Source: Turnera subulata
Taxonomy: Eukaryota > Streptophyta > Magnoliopsida > Malpighiales > Passifloraceae
Length of the DNA stretch: 64,000 nt
Assembly: GCA_028386065.3 (NCBI GenBank)
Contig: JAKUCV010007293.1
Span: 48,386-112,385 of the forward strand
Direction: 5' to 3'
The notes under the pieces were generated by a model. It searched no databases. It saw nothing but the letters and a program-made list of their open reading frames with translations, and was not told where the DNA came from. Shown here one piece after another: positions 33,443-43,946 of the stretch; position 1 is the first letter of the stretch; each line of letters begins with the position of its first letter. The position numbers and the translations under genes are program-made.

Positions 33443-34968
33443 TGTAAGTATCCAGGCATGCAAACTTTACAATCAAGTGCAGCGGAAAGACCCGGAAACT
33501 TTGGAGGATCCAAGTGAAGCAACTAAATCGAACAACAAAAACAAACATACCTGAAACGGTTAGGATCTTTCACCTAACTGAAGAACCGAATCAGCTAGAG
33601 CCGGAAGGATATCCTGCTCCTCTACGGTATCCACACGAACTGTCAATCACTGGCCGGAATCGTCTCACGATCTCCAACCCCCAAGCACTCCCGAACTGAT
33701 GTGCTAGCAGCAGGTTTCGGAAGCTAGAGTTTGTGGTGTTTTCTTCTTTCTCAAAGGTGTGTAAGGTCTGAAACTCTCAAGAACTCTCAAGACACTCTCA
33801 AGGCTCAATCCACTAAAAATTTTAAGACTCAAAGTGATGAAGACCCAAGGCATAATCAGATTATGCTTAGTCTAATCCCACTCACAAAAGCAATGGACAA
33901 AGTGGCCAACATCTTTGGCCAACATGATTAACTTTTAGCTAATGATGTCTCCACTAATGTCTTAATGGGATTACACATCACCATGCACTGATTATGGTTC
34001 AATAAATCAGACATTTAGTGAACCAAACCAGCCCAAAACGACTCGGGTTCAACCACAGTCCAACCATGGTCCAACCACAAACTCAAATACCTGGTTTAAC
34101 CACGGTCCAACCACAGTTTCAGCCACCAGCTCGAATTAATGGCTCTAAGTGTGTGAACCTGTAGGAACTTGTAACATCCGACAATAATTGTAAACTCATT
34201 TATAATTATAAGCAAAGAGCGGCGTCTAGCAACACATCTTTGCTACCAGAACGACAAGATCAGTACTGATTCATATGCCTCGCAAACTTGTCATCGTCCC
34301 TTCGTCCCATTATCAAGATTAAACACGAGACATGGAATATGTTCAATCTCGGTTTCTTGATCCTCGAGTTAACCGCGTAAAATGGATACCTATGATATCA
34401 CCATATCATAATCCGAGCATGGCCAAGCATTTCCGGTTCAACTCTATCAAGAAACCATCCGATAATATACCCGTTATATGGGTTGGACGAATCCCCTCTA
34501 GATCGTACAAAACCCACTACACATTTATCATATACCCAATGATTACACTAAGGTCTACTCATTTACGAAATAGCCAAGAGTAATATCAAAGTATACGACT
34601 CATATGTTGGGAACCTTGATGATCTCAGGTCTAAGGACAATACATATAAGAGCCGCTATCGACAAACATATAACGTTCCATGTAGCGTTCTTATGTGGGT
34701 CGGTCCAGTCCTCAAGTTCTCTAACTTGTACCCGTATGTAGAATTCATATCACATATAAATTCTCAACATACGCTAGTCTTAATTTATTATTACAACCCA
34801 TCCATAATAATAATCGACTAGGGACATTTAAGAATATAAAATATTCTAGGGTTATAAATATGTGCAAGCGTTTATCTCATAAACGATATTTATTGGAATA
34901 ACCTTATTGTGTATACATGACTACAAACAATCATCCATTGATTGGCTTTTGGGCATATTACACTAACA
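33443..34968 (-). repeat. 5' LTR of the minus-strand Copia element
   Basis: Homologous end to end with 26790-28322. Bounded by the interior at 33442 and by the AGAAA duplication at 34969-34973. Confidence 0.92.
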
Positions 34969-34973
34969 AGAAA

Positions 34974-35812
34974 AAACCAAAAAATCAATTCAAAGAGTGA
35001 AATTAAAATAATAAATTTCTATTTAATTTTCAGATCTGCTCCCTCATTTTCTTCACCAAGATCTGCTCCCATAAATCTAATCACTACCCACAGCAAAACA
35101 TAAAATCAACAACAGAGCGATGACACTTGAGGAAGAGGTTGAGGTTCTTAGTGAAGTTGGCCGTCGGAGGAGATGCGGTGGAGGGGGCTGTCAGAGGGAA
35201 GGATTGGAGATGGCGTGGTGGACGGTGGAGTGTACCTAGATTGCGGTAGCTTTAAGCTTTTTTCTTCCTTTGATTGCGGTAGAAAAGTGCTAAAAAAACT
35301 CACAGCCACCGTATTCTACCGCAAGTTGAGTTTAGTGACAAGTTTCGTGGAGATTAAAGATGAGGGAAGAGGGGAATTAGGGCGGAAGAGCCTCAGAGGA
35401 GGAAGGGAGGCCGGCCGGAGTTGAAAGAGAGACAAAGAGGAGGGTTTGAGAGAGAGACTGAGAGAGAGAATGAGAGTGAGATAGTGAGAGGGCAAGAGAG
35501 TATAGCGAAGTGATTTTAGGGTTTTATTTTGTGTTGTGGACTTGGGTGGGTTGTTGGGTATTGGGTTGGAAAATTTGGGTTGGGTTGTTTATTTTTCTTC
35601 GATTGGGGGTGTGTCTGTTGGGCCAGGCGATATCGGCCTGTGCCGAGAACCGACGGTTCGAAACACAGCCGACCGACCCCTGATACCCTTTAGTTCGGCA
35701 CGGTACAAAAAAATGGGGTGGCTCGGGGACTTACCCATTTTTCGACCTATACTGCCGGTTTAACCTCGGTATCAGCTCGACACAGTTGGCTCGGTTTTTT
35801 TGCTCAGCCCTA
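34974..35812. other. Right part of the hAT-like element
   Basis: Has a possible splice acceptor (attttcag near 35032) and a GA-rich stretch at 35410-35490 (gagagagac repeats). The subterminal region is rich in cggttcg/ccgac motifs near 35640-35790, mirrored by cggtac/ccgat motifs after 26470. No recognised protein; a captured host fragment is possible. Confidence 0.4.
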
Positions 35813-37922
35813 ACACACACTGAAGATGGTAAGAATAAATAGCATTCAAATTGTAAAGATATGGTGGGCTGCTAGAGTGTAAACGTAAGATAAAATTGAG
35901 CCTAAAAAAATACATCATCCTAGCATCAAAAAAAAATTAGCATAAAAAAGGAAGAATCACATCATTTGAAAATTAATGCCCGCTGTTCAAAGTTTCCAAC
36001 AGATACAAATGAGAAAGACAAAGCTTTGTTGTCAAAGCCTGGCGCATCAATAGTGTCTTCGTCCTTCTCATCATGATCACCTGAAATAAGATAAATATTT
36101 GGTTTTCCTCAGGTTCCCGACATGCATTGGTTATTATCTGTTGTCAGACAGTGCTTTTAATAAAATTAATAGAGAGGTAAAAAGAGTGTGTGTATAGAAA
36201 TTAGACAAATATACACAACAGTCTCTTTTTAAACAGGCCATCCATTATCTGGTTTGAGACACTATTTTTAATAAGATTAATAAAGAGATGGTGAGAGAGT
36301 AAGAGTATTGTGTGAATGGCAGTAAGAAAATGTCTGTAATAAAAATTAGAAAAAAATGTAGATTTTTCTTTCTAACAGGACAATGTTGCGAAACACTAAT
36401 AAGGGTAAAAAATATATTAGACAGCCTCCTTCCCAATATGCAGCTATTTGTATTGTGTGAACCACAATACTATTTCATCTAATCAGAGTAATAGATGTGG
36501 GAAGCATATTATAGAGTATAACACATACTATAAAAAGTACAATAAATTGTGATACTATGCTTTTAAAAATATTTTTTAACACACTTTGTTTTATGTAGAA
36601 CATACTTTTAAATACATTCTATCTTATAAAGATAAATGGTGCAATTTTTTTTGTATAATATTAACTTTTACTTGGTTTGTTTATAACCTTGTATTTTTAA
36701 TAACCAATTTAGTTTTTTTAATACTCATCATAAAAAGGATGAATCCATGGTCAGCCTTTAGTAACAAATTTTAAGCTAGCATAATAACTACTCCTTGGAA
36801 ATGAAATTTTGTGGGGAAACAAAATAACAACAGCAACGGGATAAAAAAGAATATATATGGGTGTGAAAGTGGGTTGCAAATTAAAGTGTTTGTGTAGGTA
36901 AAAGTTTTTAGTGCATGCAAATTATACATTTTTATCCAATACAAGTTAACAAATATGGAGAAACTATATAAATAAGTTGTAAAAAAAAGTCTTGAAAAGA
37001 ATGTTATAGATAAACTGAATGTAAGTGTCTGGGGATAATATCTCCTCCTGTGTCGGCTTCTCCTCCATGCGTCACCTTCTTCTGCTTCACCATCCAGCAC
37101 AACCAAGGGACGTTTGTCTCGTAGTTTAAGTTCAAGGGGCTATCAAATGAAGAAGTTGATGAAGTCTTTGCATGCACTTGCTGAAGCTTCCAAGAGCCGT
37201 ACAAGGTCACTAATTTATTGTGGGCTGAAGCACAAAAACATGTGTCTGTCTACCTATCTATTGAGCAATTTTTGTTTTGGTGATACATATCCGATTTAGG
37301 GTTCGAGAAGTTGGAGAGAATTTTTTCAGGCAACGGTTCCAAATGCATGCATATGATACCTTAGTGTTTTTGTTTATAACTTTTGGCTTCCTGATCTAGG
37401 GTTTCTTCTGTGATTTTGGAGGCTGTAATGATTTTAATTTATGTAGGCCATCAAGTTTTTTCCTACCAATGGGGAGAGGAGAGGAAGTGTAGGTAATTTG
37501 TTAAACATTAAACTCTTCTTATAAAATTACTTGGTAGGCTTGAAGAATTTGTTGACAGTTTTGTGGATTGAAAGTTTCAAACACCATGAAAAGGGTTCTC
37601 TCTCATGTAGTTCAATGCTATATGTTTCATGTGTAGAATAAATGGGTGAGGAAATTGATATTTCAGTTTTTTATAGTGTAAATTTGACAGAGAAGGACAC
37701 TTATTTGTTTATAACTCTTAGCTACCTAATTTACGGTTCCTCTGCTGGTAGTGCCTTCTTTCGCTGGATTGCTAGAACCTTAAATCATGATTTTACTTCT
37801 ACTGTGAAACTCCTATTAGTTGAGTAATCTGCTGTGCTATTGGAGGCTGTGCTTGGAACTAGGTCATCAAGTAGATGTTTTCATGGAGAGGAAGTTAAAC
37901 ACTAAACTCCTGGGAATTTTGA
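35813..37922. repeat. Segment homologous to 47900-49500
   Basis: The two regions share, in the same order, the ttgtctgttgtgagacac blocks, a segment ending caaattttaagctagcataa (36769 and 48708), an exon-like stretch and the sequence around cgatttagggttc (37300 and 49233). The exon-like stretch at about 37130-37205 reads GLSNEEVDEVFA in one frame, and its partner at 49081-49155 reads GLSKEKVDEAFA. This resembles the GLT-EEIDEAF stretch of peroxin-14, but the match is too short to name it. Confidence 0.65.
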
Positions 37923-38024
37923 TGGAGGTATATGCGGATTTGAGAAAGCTAGCATAAGAACTTTCAAAGAAAGCCCTTGACATGAGGTCAGCTGACACCT
38001 CTCTCAAATCCGCATATACCTCCA
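37923..38024. repeat. 23-bp perfect inverted repeat
   Basis: Arms 37923-37945 and 38002-38024 are exact reverse complements (core ggaggtatatgcggattt), separated by 56 bases. Confidence 0.85.
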
Positions 38025-38039
38025 CATCAGCTGTAGTCC

Positions 38040-38256
38040 TCCCATGGGTTTACTGCTCCCATGCACATTGGCGACCTTTTCCATAAGGCTAACAAAAGAG
38101 AAGCTGTGGTTCTCGCTGGGGAAACTAAAGGTAAACTTTTCCCTTAGTCCATGAATTTAGTTTGCTCGATCACTGCTAATTTCTTCAACTTCGTATGGGG
38201 TACAGATTGTTTGGTCTGTGAAGGTACTGTTCACCAGGTGATGGGTGGTGGAAATG
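38040..38256 (+). other. Exon-like blocks, copy 3 (unknown gene)
   Basis: A stretch at 38060-38131 reads GDLFHKANKREAVVLAGETK and ends at a donor-like gtaaac. The next block (38199-38256) is the third copy of the exon-like unit at 2931 and reads TDCLVCEGTVHQVMGGGN before gtatca. Conservation of the frame in three copies suggests a real ancestral gene that I cannot name. Confidence 0.4.
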
Positions 38257-38883
38257 GTATCAAATTTGGCTTCAAAGCTTTGTTCTTCTCTCCGCTCCCC
38301 CCTCCCCTCTTTTTTGGGTTACTTAATTAGCTAGTACTGGATTTCTGCTTTCAATTTTAAGCTTTCCTAAATTGGTTTGTCTTGCTTTTTCCATTGACAA
38401 TATAGAAATTGGCTTCGTTCTGCTAAACATCTGGGTTTTCCTGGACTTGTCTTGTTATTGTTGTTGCCCTTGAGAATTCAGTGAGTGTTGCTGCTTGTTT
38501 AGAAATGCTGTAGACCAAGATTTGAAATTTTCAATGCCTGCATGACAGTACTAATTCATTCATATAACTTTTGCCTGCACTCTTTCTATCATATTAATTT
38601 GTTCAATTTTTTTTTTGATGCTAATATTGATTGGTTTAGTGTCTGACAGGTGTTCATCAAATCCTGCGTCCGGCAGGGGATGCTCTACAATGTTTTTTTT
38701 TAAAATCTTTATCTTCTATTGTTTCATGTCTTTGTGTTCTTACTGTTGACTGATTTTTCATCCTTTTTTCCTTTGCAGCTGTGATGTGGTATATTTTTCA
38801 CCCTTTTTCTTTTGCCCTTTTAACTCTAAACTTTGCCATTTTTTTTTTTGCCCCATGAAACATGCCTCCATGTATAACACTAT

Positions 38884-39541
38884 GGGGTTAAGTCTGGTAG
38901 TCTATATCAGTATAAACTAGCACCTTCTAATAAAAAACCAGCAGTGTGGTTGTTTCTTCGTTCCTCCCAAGGTTAAGTATTTTTTTGTAGTTTGTTTTTC
39001 GAAACGGGATTTGTACTGGGTCTGCTTTGTTAGATAGGAATGTGCTGGAGATTGAGCAGGCTCGGTGTCCTTTTTGTGAGACAGAGGTGGAGAAGCGTGA
39101 CCATCTTTTTCTTCACTGTAGACGGGTATGGTTGTTATGGTCCAAACTTTGCAGATGGTGAGGAGTACAATGGTGTATACCTGCTGATATTGAATCCCTG
39201 TTCGTAACTTGGTTTGATGTAGGTGGAATCCCCAAAGCTCGGTCTTCCTGGCTGTCCATTTTCTTTGCTGCGGTGGTCCTTATGGTTGGTGCGCAACAAT
39301 AAAGTTTTTAGGAACGAAGAAGTGGATTGGGTCTCTATTCAATCTTATCCTGTTTAGAACCTGCCTTTGGATAAAGGCAAAGCAAGTGGAGTTCCCTTAT
39401 GGCATGTATGACCTTATTTCCTCGGTTGAAACTGTTCAGATTTGGAGGGGTGTCCCTGTTACTTTGAATTTCATGTAGTTTTGGATCTGTTTTGGACTTT
39501 TCTTCTTATAGTTTAATATAAATTTCTCATATCAAAAAAAA
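38884..39541 (+). mobile_element. 5'-truncated LINE with zf-RVT tail and 11-bp target duplication
   Basis: tataacactat stands at 38873-38883 and at 39542-39552, flanking the insert exactly. The 3' end reads tttctcatatc then a run of A's. Inside, near 39040-39130, one frame gives ARCPFCETEVEKRDHLFLHC followed by VWLLWSKLCRW. This is the zinc-binding reverse-transcriptase-associated domain found at the C-terminus of plant L1 ORF2. Further on is SLWLVRNNKVFRNEE. Stops and frameshifts are present, so it is a dead copy. Confidence 0.88.
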
Positions 39542-39552
39542 TATAACACTAT

Positions 39553-40761
39553 ATATGTCTGCTCCCCTCTAGGTTTATAGGTAAGAGGAAGAAGTGAAGT
39601 CAGGTGGTGTAGCTATTAGGTTTCTTCCAAAAAAGTTTGCCACAAATATAAACCAATAGCTAGTGCATTGGTTATGAGTCCAGTGCTAGATCCAGCATAC
39701 TTCAGTCCAAATCTTGGCCTCTATTTGGATACTCCTCCACTACTGTATGAAACTATCACAAACAAATTTGCCACTGTGAGAACCTTGTTGAGTTTAGTGA
39801 TTTTAGTGATTTCCTACCAGATTTTAAAACGGATGGATCTCTCATCAACCAGAAAAGTGGATCCACGGAAGGGCTTACGGCTTATTGTGATCTTAGCAAG
39901 TGCAACATTTTTTTCCCCTTATAAAATCTGGGAGGTTTAAACTTCAACAACCCACTCAATGGTTAATAAAATTCATGCACTGACATGTAACTTAATTTGA
40001 CATGTCAGTGCTTGAAGAGAAAATTTTCAGCTGCAGTCCCAAAAGCAGATGATAAAGTGCAACTGGTAATGAAACATATATGGCAGAGAGCATCCGGAAG
40101 GCACTGGTAATGACGTGATAAAGAACAAGTATGTTCTTTTCCGTTGTAGATCGTCGGCAGTGCTTCCCCAATATTAAAGACTCTTGGGATCTCAATAGAC
40201 CATGAACCACTCCATGATGTACCACCGGCTGCAACGAGGTATGGAATAGTTTTAACTTACTCTTTCAATAGTTCTTTCCGTATATTTATAGTTCTGATTG
40301 TGATTGTGAAGAATGTTGTGGTTGAACATATGAGACGATCCCAGTTTCCTCTGCCGGAACGACTTGGTTGTGTTAGTTTGCACTACTAGATGCAACTAGC
40401 TATATCGATAGCTTTACTTTCTTCTTTCTCGTAATGGTTATAGCTATAAAGCATACGTGCTTGCCAATTCATATATATTTATGACGAATATTGTAGTTTC
40501 TGATTCAAACCGGGGCGACCAAATGAATCATGATTTGTGGTCTTAGGTCCGATTTGGATAACTATGCTAAGAAGTAACAATGCCAAACAGTAAATGGTTT
40601 CAAATTGAAAGCAATAACGAGTAATTAAATATAAAGCTGCACAAGCATCCAAAAAGCAACACCCATCATCACAATTGGCTAGCTTGATTTACTTTGCAAA
40701 GACAAGAACCACCATATTTCATCAAGAAAACTGATAGTTTTGGCTGATTATTTGATTACAG
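39553..40761. other. Spacer without recognised gene
   Basis: Contains an open stretch (39668-39940) reading MDLSSTRKVDPRKGLRLIVI that I do not recognise, and possible exon sequence near 40150-40240. No domain is visible. Confidence 0.3.
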
Positions 40762-40856
40762 AAAACAGGTGGTTCAAATCAAGCGGATCGATCCAGGATG
40801 CATGGCTTGGCTCTCGAAGAAATCAAAGAACCGACAAGGCAATGGCACATTCAGCC
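40762..40856 (+). other. Exon-like sequence of an unknown gene, interrupted
   Basis: Begins after an acceptor-like ttgattacag and reads VVQIKRIDPGCMAWLSKKSK in one frame. It is cut at 40856 by an LTR element; the host sequence resumes at 43204 and ends near a donor-like gtcgtaag at about 43350. A second copy of the right half is at 45939-46090. Product unknown, coding status uncertain. Confidence 0.3.
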
Positions 40857-41466
40857 TGTTGGAAATATGAACAAGCTGCAGTAAATTATAGCAGTAAGTT
40901 TGGCACCATGTTAGTGTGTGATCAAGCTGCTAAAATTTACAGCAACAAGTGGATGGTTGGTCCCATTTAATTACGAATTCAAGTGTGAGTGGTGAGTATG
41001 TTTTATGATTATTGTACTTTGATTATATAATCCTGAGTTGTAATGTTTCCATTAAGTGCTGTGCCATTATGAGCATCTTAGGAAAAACAAGTGTGAGCTG
41101 TCATGTTTAGTGGAGTTGGTTCGGTTATAGGCTATTTTTCTGCCTATATAGTGAGTGTTGTAATCTGGTTCTAACAAGTGAAATCAAGTTAAGAAAAATG
41201 TTGGTGTTTCACTTCAATATTACTCTGATTGTTCAGAGTGGTTTAAAATAAAATGATTGAGTGAATTGAGAGAAAATCAATGGAACAGTAACCAAGAAAG
41301 TCAGCCTTGGTTTCTGCAGAATTTCTGGAAATTTTCCAGAAAACATCGATGTTCTAATAGCAACATCGATGTTGTAATCGATTGGCCGGATTGTTTGATA
41401 TTCAGTGTGATCAAAACATCAATGTCTTGATTGAACATCGATGTTCTTAGTGTAAAAAAACCAACA
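40857..41466 (+). repeat. 5' LTR of the DEK_C-carrying element
   Basis: Starts TGTTGGAAATATG, ends ccaaca. The 3' part (41342-41445) carries palindromes at 41342 and 41362 (20 bp apart) and at 41415 (variant) and 41434 (19 bp apart). TTCTGGAA and TTCCAGAA face each other at 41323-41341. Confidence 0.9.
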
Positions 41467-41467
41467 A

Positions 41468-41480
41468 TTGGTAGCGGAGC
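41468..41480 (+). other. Primer binding site of the DEK_C-carrying element
   Basis: TTGGTAGCGGAGC one base after the LTR, similar to the initiator-Met tRNA complement. Confidence 0.7.
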
Positions 41481-41529
41481 AGGTTCTTTCTTTACGGGTC
41501 CTGTTTTTTTCATTTGTTAAGAGATCAAG

Positions 41530-42489
41530 ATGAGGGTGTCTGATTGGGTGATTGCTGCAAGGTCGAGGGAGCTTCTTCAAAGTTCTGACCTCAATACAAT
41601 CACCATAAAGATGTTGATCCAAAAGTTACAGAAAGAGTTCGACTTGGATTTGTCGGACAGAAAATCATTTATAAAAAATGAAGTGATTTTGTTTCAGAAA
41701 GATGAGTCCGGGAACAACGAGGAGGAGGAAGATCGTTGTGACGATCCTGTGGAAGATCCAAACACAGTGGTAACAAATGGCTCTGATTTGAATTTGAATG
41801 GTGAAAGTGATGAGTTTATTGGTAAGCATTCTGAAATTGATGACTGTGCTGATGATGATGTTGTCGTTGATAAGATTTTCATAGATTATAGTCTTGAAAG
41901 TGCTATTGAATCTGTGGAAAGTGATGATTCTAGAGTTGTTTGTGAGGATCTTTGTTTGGAGTTCAAAGATTACTCCAAATTTAATTTAGTTGATGTTGAG
42001 GGTGGAAATGGTAGTTCGGGTTCAAAAAGAGTTCAAAATGATGAATGCTTGGATGAACCTGATGAAGTGATTTCGTTTGATGAGAATCTCTTTAATTTTA
42101 GTCATGAAGTTACTGTGAAAAGTGAAGCTGTTGAATTTGTTAACTGTGAAGCCATGCGTCTGGAGTTCAAAGAATTTTCTAGTTGTCAATTGATTGAAAT
42201 GGAATGTGAAACCAATGTTAGTTCAGGTATAGGAATACCTACAACAGAGAAGAATGTGAAGCTTGGTTTGTGTGATGATGAGCTTGTGGAATATAAAATT
42301 CTAGAAGTGAAAAGAGGTAGGATAAATCAGAAGATTAAGGTGAGAAAAAAGGTTGATATATGCATTGAAGAGAAGTCATTAGAGTTCTATGAATTGTTTG
42401 ATCATTCAACTGCCAAGAAAAGAAGACGTCCTGCAAATTGGAGAAAAAAAAAAATTGGGAGGTTTCAAGTCTGTTCACCAAGTCTTTGA
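41530..42489 (+). CDS. DEK_C-domain acidic protein carried by an LTR element
   Basis: An uninterrupted frame of 319 codons starts at the first ATG after the primer site. Residues about 3-56 (SRELLQSSDLNTITIKMLIQ, then KEFDLDLSDRKSFIKNEV) resemble the DEK_C domain that opens plant SWIB/MDM2-domain proteins, which act in chromatin. No SWIB domain follows. The middle is acidic and contains two related blocks (LCLEFKDYSKFNLVDVE near residue 141 and MRLEFKEFSSCQLIEMECE near residue 213). The C-terminus has a basic cluster, KKRRRPANWRKKK, a likely nuclear signal. The intact frame suggests recent origin or selection. Domain identity is from memory of the family, function is unknown. Confidence 0.7.
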   Translation: MRVSDWVIAARSRELLQSSDLNTITIKMLIQKLQKEFDLDLSDRKSFIKNEVILFQKDESGNNEEEEDRCDDPVEDPNTVVTNGSDLNLNGESDEFIGKHSEIDDCADDDVVVDKIFIDYSLESAIESVESDDSRVVCEDLCLEFKDYSKFNLVDVEGGNGSSGSKRVQNDECLDEPDEVISFDENLFNFSHEVTVKSEAVEFVNCEAMRLEFKEFSSCQLIEMECETNVSSGIGIPTTEKNVKLGLCDDELVEYKILEVKRGRINQKIKVRKKVDICIEEKSLEFYELFDHSTAKKRRRPANWRKKKIGRFQVCSPSL

Positions 42490-42585
42490 CAAGAATTTAG
42501 TTCATGCTGTTGAAGAGGTTTGTTGAAAATGAAGTTGAAGTTGAAGAGCAGCTTGAAGTTGAAGACCAGCTTGTTCATGGGGGAG

Positions 42586-43198
42586 TGTTGGAAATATGAA
42601 CAAGCTGCAGTAAATTACAGCAGTAAAACTTACTCCGTGTTAGTGTGTGATGAAGCTGCTAAAATTTACAGCAACAAGTGGAAGGTTGGTCCCATTTGAT
42701 TATGAATTCAAGTGTGAGTGGTGAGTGTGTTTTATGATTATTGTACTTTGATTATATAAGCCTAAGTTGTAATGTTTCCATTAATGGCTGTGCCATTATG
42801 AGCATCTTAGGAAAAACAAATGTGAGCTGTCATGTTTAGTGGAGTTGGTTGGGTTATAGGCTATTTTTCTGCCTATATAGTGAGTGTTGTAATCTGGTTC
42901 TAACAAGTGAAATCAAATTAAGAAAAACGTTGGTGTTTCACTTTAATATTACACTAATTGTTCAGAGTGGTTTAAAACAAAATGATTGAGTGAATTGAGA
43001 GAAAATCAATGGAACAATAACCAAGAAAGTCAGCCTTGGTTTCTGCAGAATTTCTGAAAATTTTGCAGAAAACATCGATGTTCTAATAGCAATAATTTCG
43101 ATATTGTAATCGTTCGGCTGGATTGTTTGATATTCGGTGTGATCAAAACATCGATGTCTTGATTGAACATCGATGTTCTTAGTGTAAAAAAGCCAACA
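42586..43198 (+). repeat. 3' LTR of the DEK_C-carrying element
   Basis: Homologous to 40857-41466. Palindromes at 43071, 43147 (variant) and 43166. One partner near 43091 is disrupted by an insertion. Followed by CAGCC. Confidence 0.9.
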
Positions 43199-43604
43199 CA
43201 GCCAGCCACGACGGTCCTGATGCATGACCAAATACCGGTATAGAGTTTTGCAGACCATGCCAAAACTGAAGGATCTAAGAGGGTTGATCGTCGGAAATAT
43301 AGCAGTGTGTGATTTCTTTCCAGCACCTTCATCGCATCTGATCTCAAAGGTCGTAAGAAAAATAATGAGAAGAATTACAATTCATGCATGTATATATTCT
43401 ACTAACAAATAGGTTTGTAGCATATTGGTACTTGTACAAAAGCAAGAAGGCCAGGTAAGGTCTCGAGTTTGAGCCTCGCCTTCAACATCAACTAGTATAA
43501 AAAAAACATGTATGTATTACACTTGCCAAATGAGAGTACCATTAATCCCTAGAAGTTGATAATATAATTTGCAAAAACTTATATCTATGTATGTATAGCA
43601 AATG
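43199..43604 (+). repeat. Flank segment, copy 1 of a near-identical duplication
   Basis: Differs from 45934-46338 at only about five positions over 400 bases by eye. Contains a tRNA-like promoter motif (tagcatattggtacttg near 43417 and tctcgagtttgagcctc near 43460) that could be a short SINE remnant. Confidence 0.85.
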
Positions 43605-43946
43605 TGTTGGGGAAAAACTGCAAAAGATTCGCGATAAATAAAACAGGACACAAAGATTTCACGTGGTTCGGCCTTAATCTCGCCTACGTCCACGAACTAC
43701 TTATCTTCACTAATATAAAAATATTAGTACATCAAACCTCCCAAGAAAAAACTACTCTTTTTTCTACTCTAGCCGCACACCCACAACTACTTTGCAGCTC
43801 TACATAAAACTTACACAAAGCCTCCTATTTATAATAGCTAAAGAGCTACTACTTGGAGGACACTCCAAGCAAAATTAATTGTCCTACTTTTTCTTCAAGC
43901 AAAAGTCTGTCTTGGGCCAAGTCCAATTGCAGCCCAAATCTCAACA
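43605..43946 (-). repeat. 3' LTR of the TR-GAG element
   Basis: Plus-strand TGTTGGGG to ctcaaca. A TATA-like tatttataatag (43829-43840) fits a minus-strand promoter. Confidence 0.9.

Larger units (their letters stand above)
26790..34968 (-). mobile_element. Ty1/Copia retrotransposon on the minus strand, complete ends
   Basis: Two LTRs of about 1.53 kb (26790-28322 and 33443-34968) bound a 5.1-kb interior. The 5-bp target duplication AGAAA is perfect (26785-26789 and 34969-34973). Reading leftwards the order is PBS, a 1.5-kb leader, gag, protease, integrase, reverse transcriptase, RNase H and polypurine tract. LTRs differ by about 3-4% over the first 290 bases by eye, so insertion is fairly recent, yet coding frames carry several breaks and part of RNase H is deleted. 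The leader carries the palindromic array described separately. Confidence 0.92.
26457..35812. mobile_element. hAT-like non-autonomous element, split by a Copia insertion
   Basis: The left end TAGGGGGAGCAAA and the reverse complement of the right end, TAGGGCTGAGCAAA, look like short hAT-type inverted termini. The flanks gcacatat (26449-26456) and acacacac (35813-35820) are a worn 8-bp duplication. The paralogous site at about 5025-5060 runs from ttccaagtcaagacacacat straight into the sequence found right of 35813, so it is an empty site and shows that this block was inserted. Without the Copia element it is about 1.17 kb. No transposase is visible. Confidence 0.6.
40857..43198 (+). mobile_element. 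Non-autonomous LTR retrotransposon with a captured DEK_C-domain reading frame
   Basis: LTRs 40857-41466 and 42586-43198 (about 610 bp, roughly 5% divergent in the first 100 bases by eye) bound an interior of only 1.12 kb. The perfect 5-bp duplication CAGCC stands at 40852-40856 and 43199-43203. A PBS (ttggtagcggagc) follows the 5' LTR and a polypurine tract (catgggggag) precedes the 3' LTR. The interior contains a single open frame of 319 codons unrelated to gag or pol. The element must depend on another element for replication. LTRs carry paired AACATCGATGTT palindromes. Confidence 0.9.

Noticed and set aside
43224..43412. Open frame MTKYRYRVLQTMPKLKDLRG at 43224, repeated at 45959
   Set aside because: The two copies are one duplication, so conservation is not independent evidence. 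The frame does not join the preceding exon-like sequence in frame.
43405..43515. A functional tRNA gene near 43405 (and its copy near 46148)
   Set aside because: Box A and box B-like motifs are present, but no cloverleaf or acceptor stem can be formed; at best a SINE remnant.
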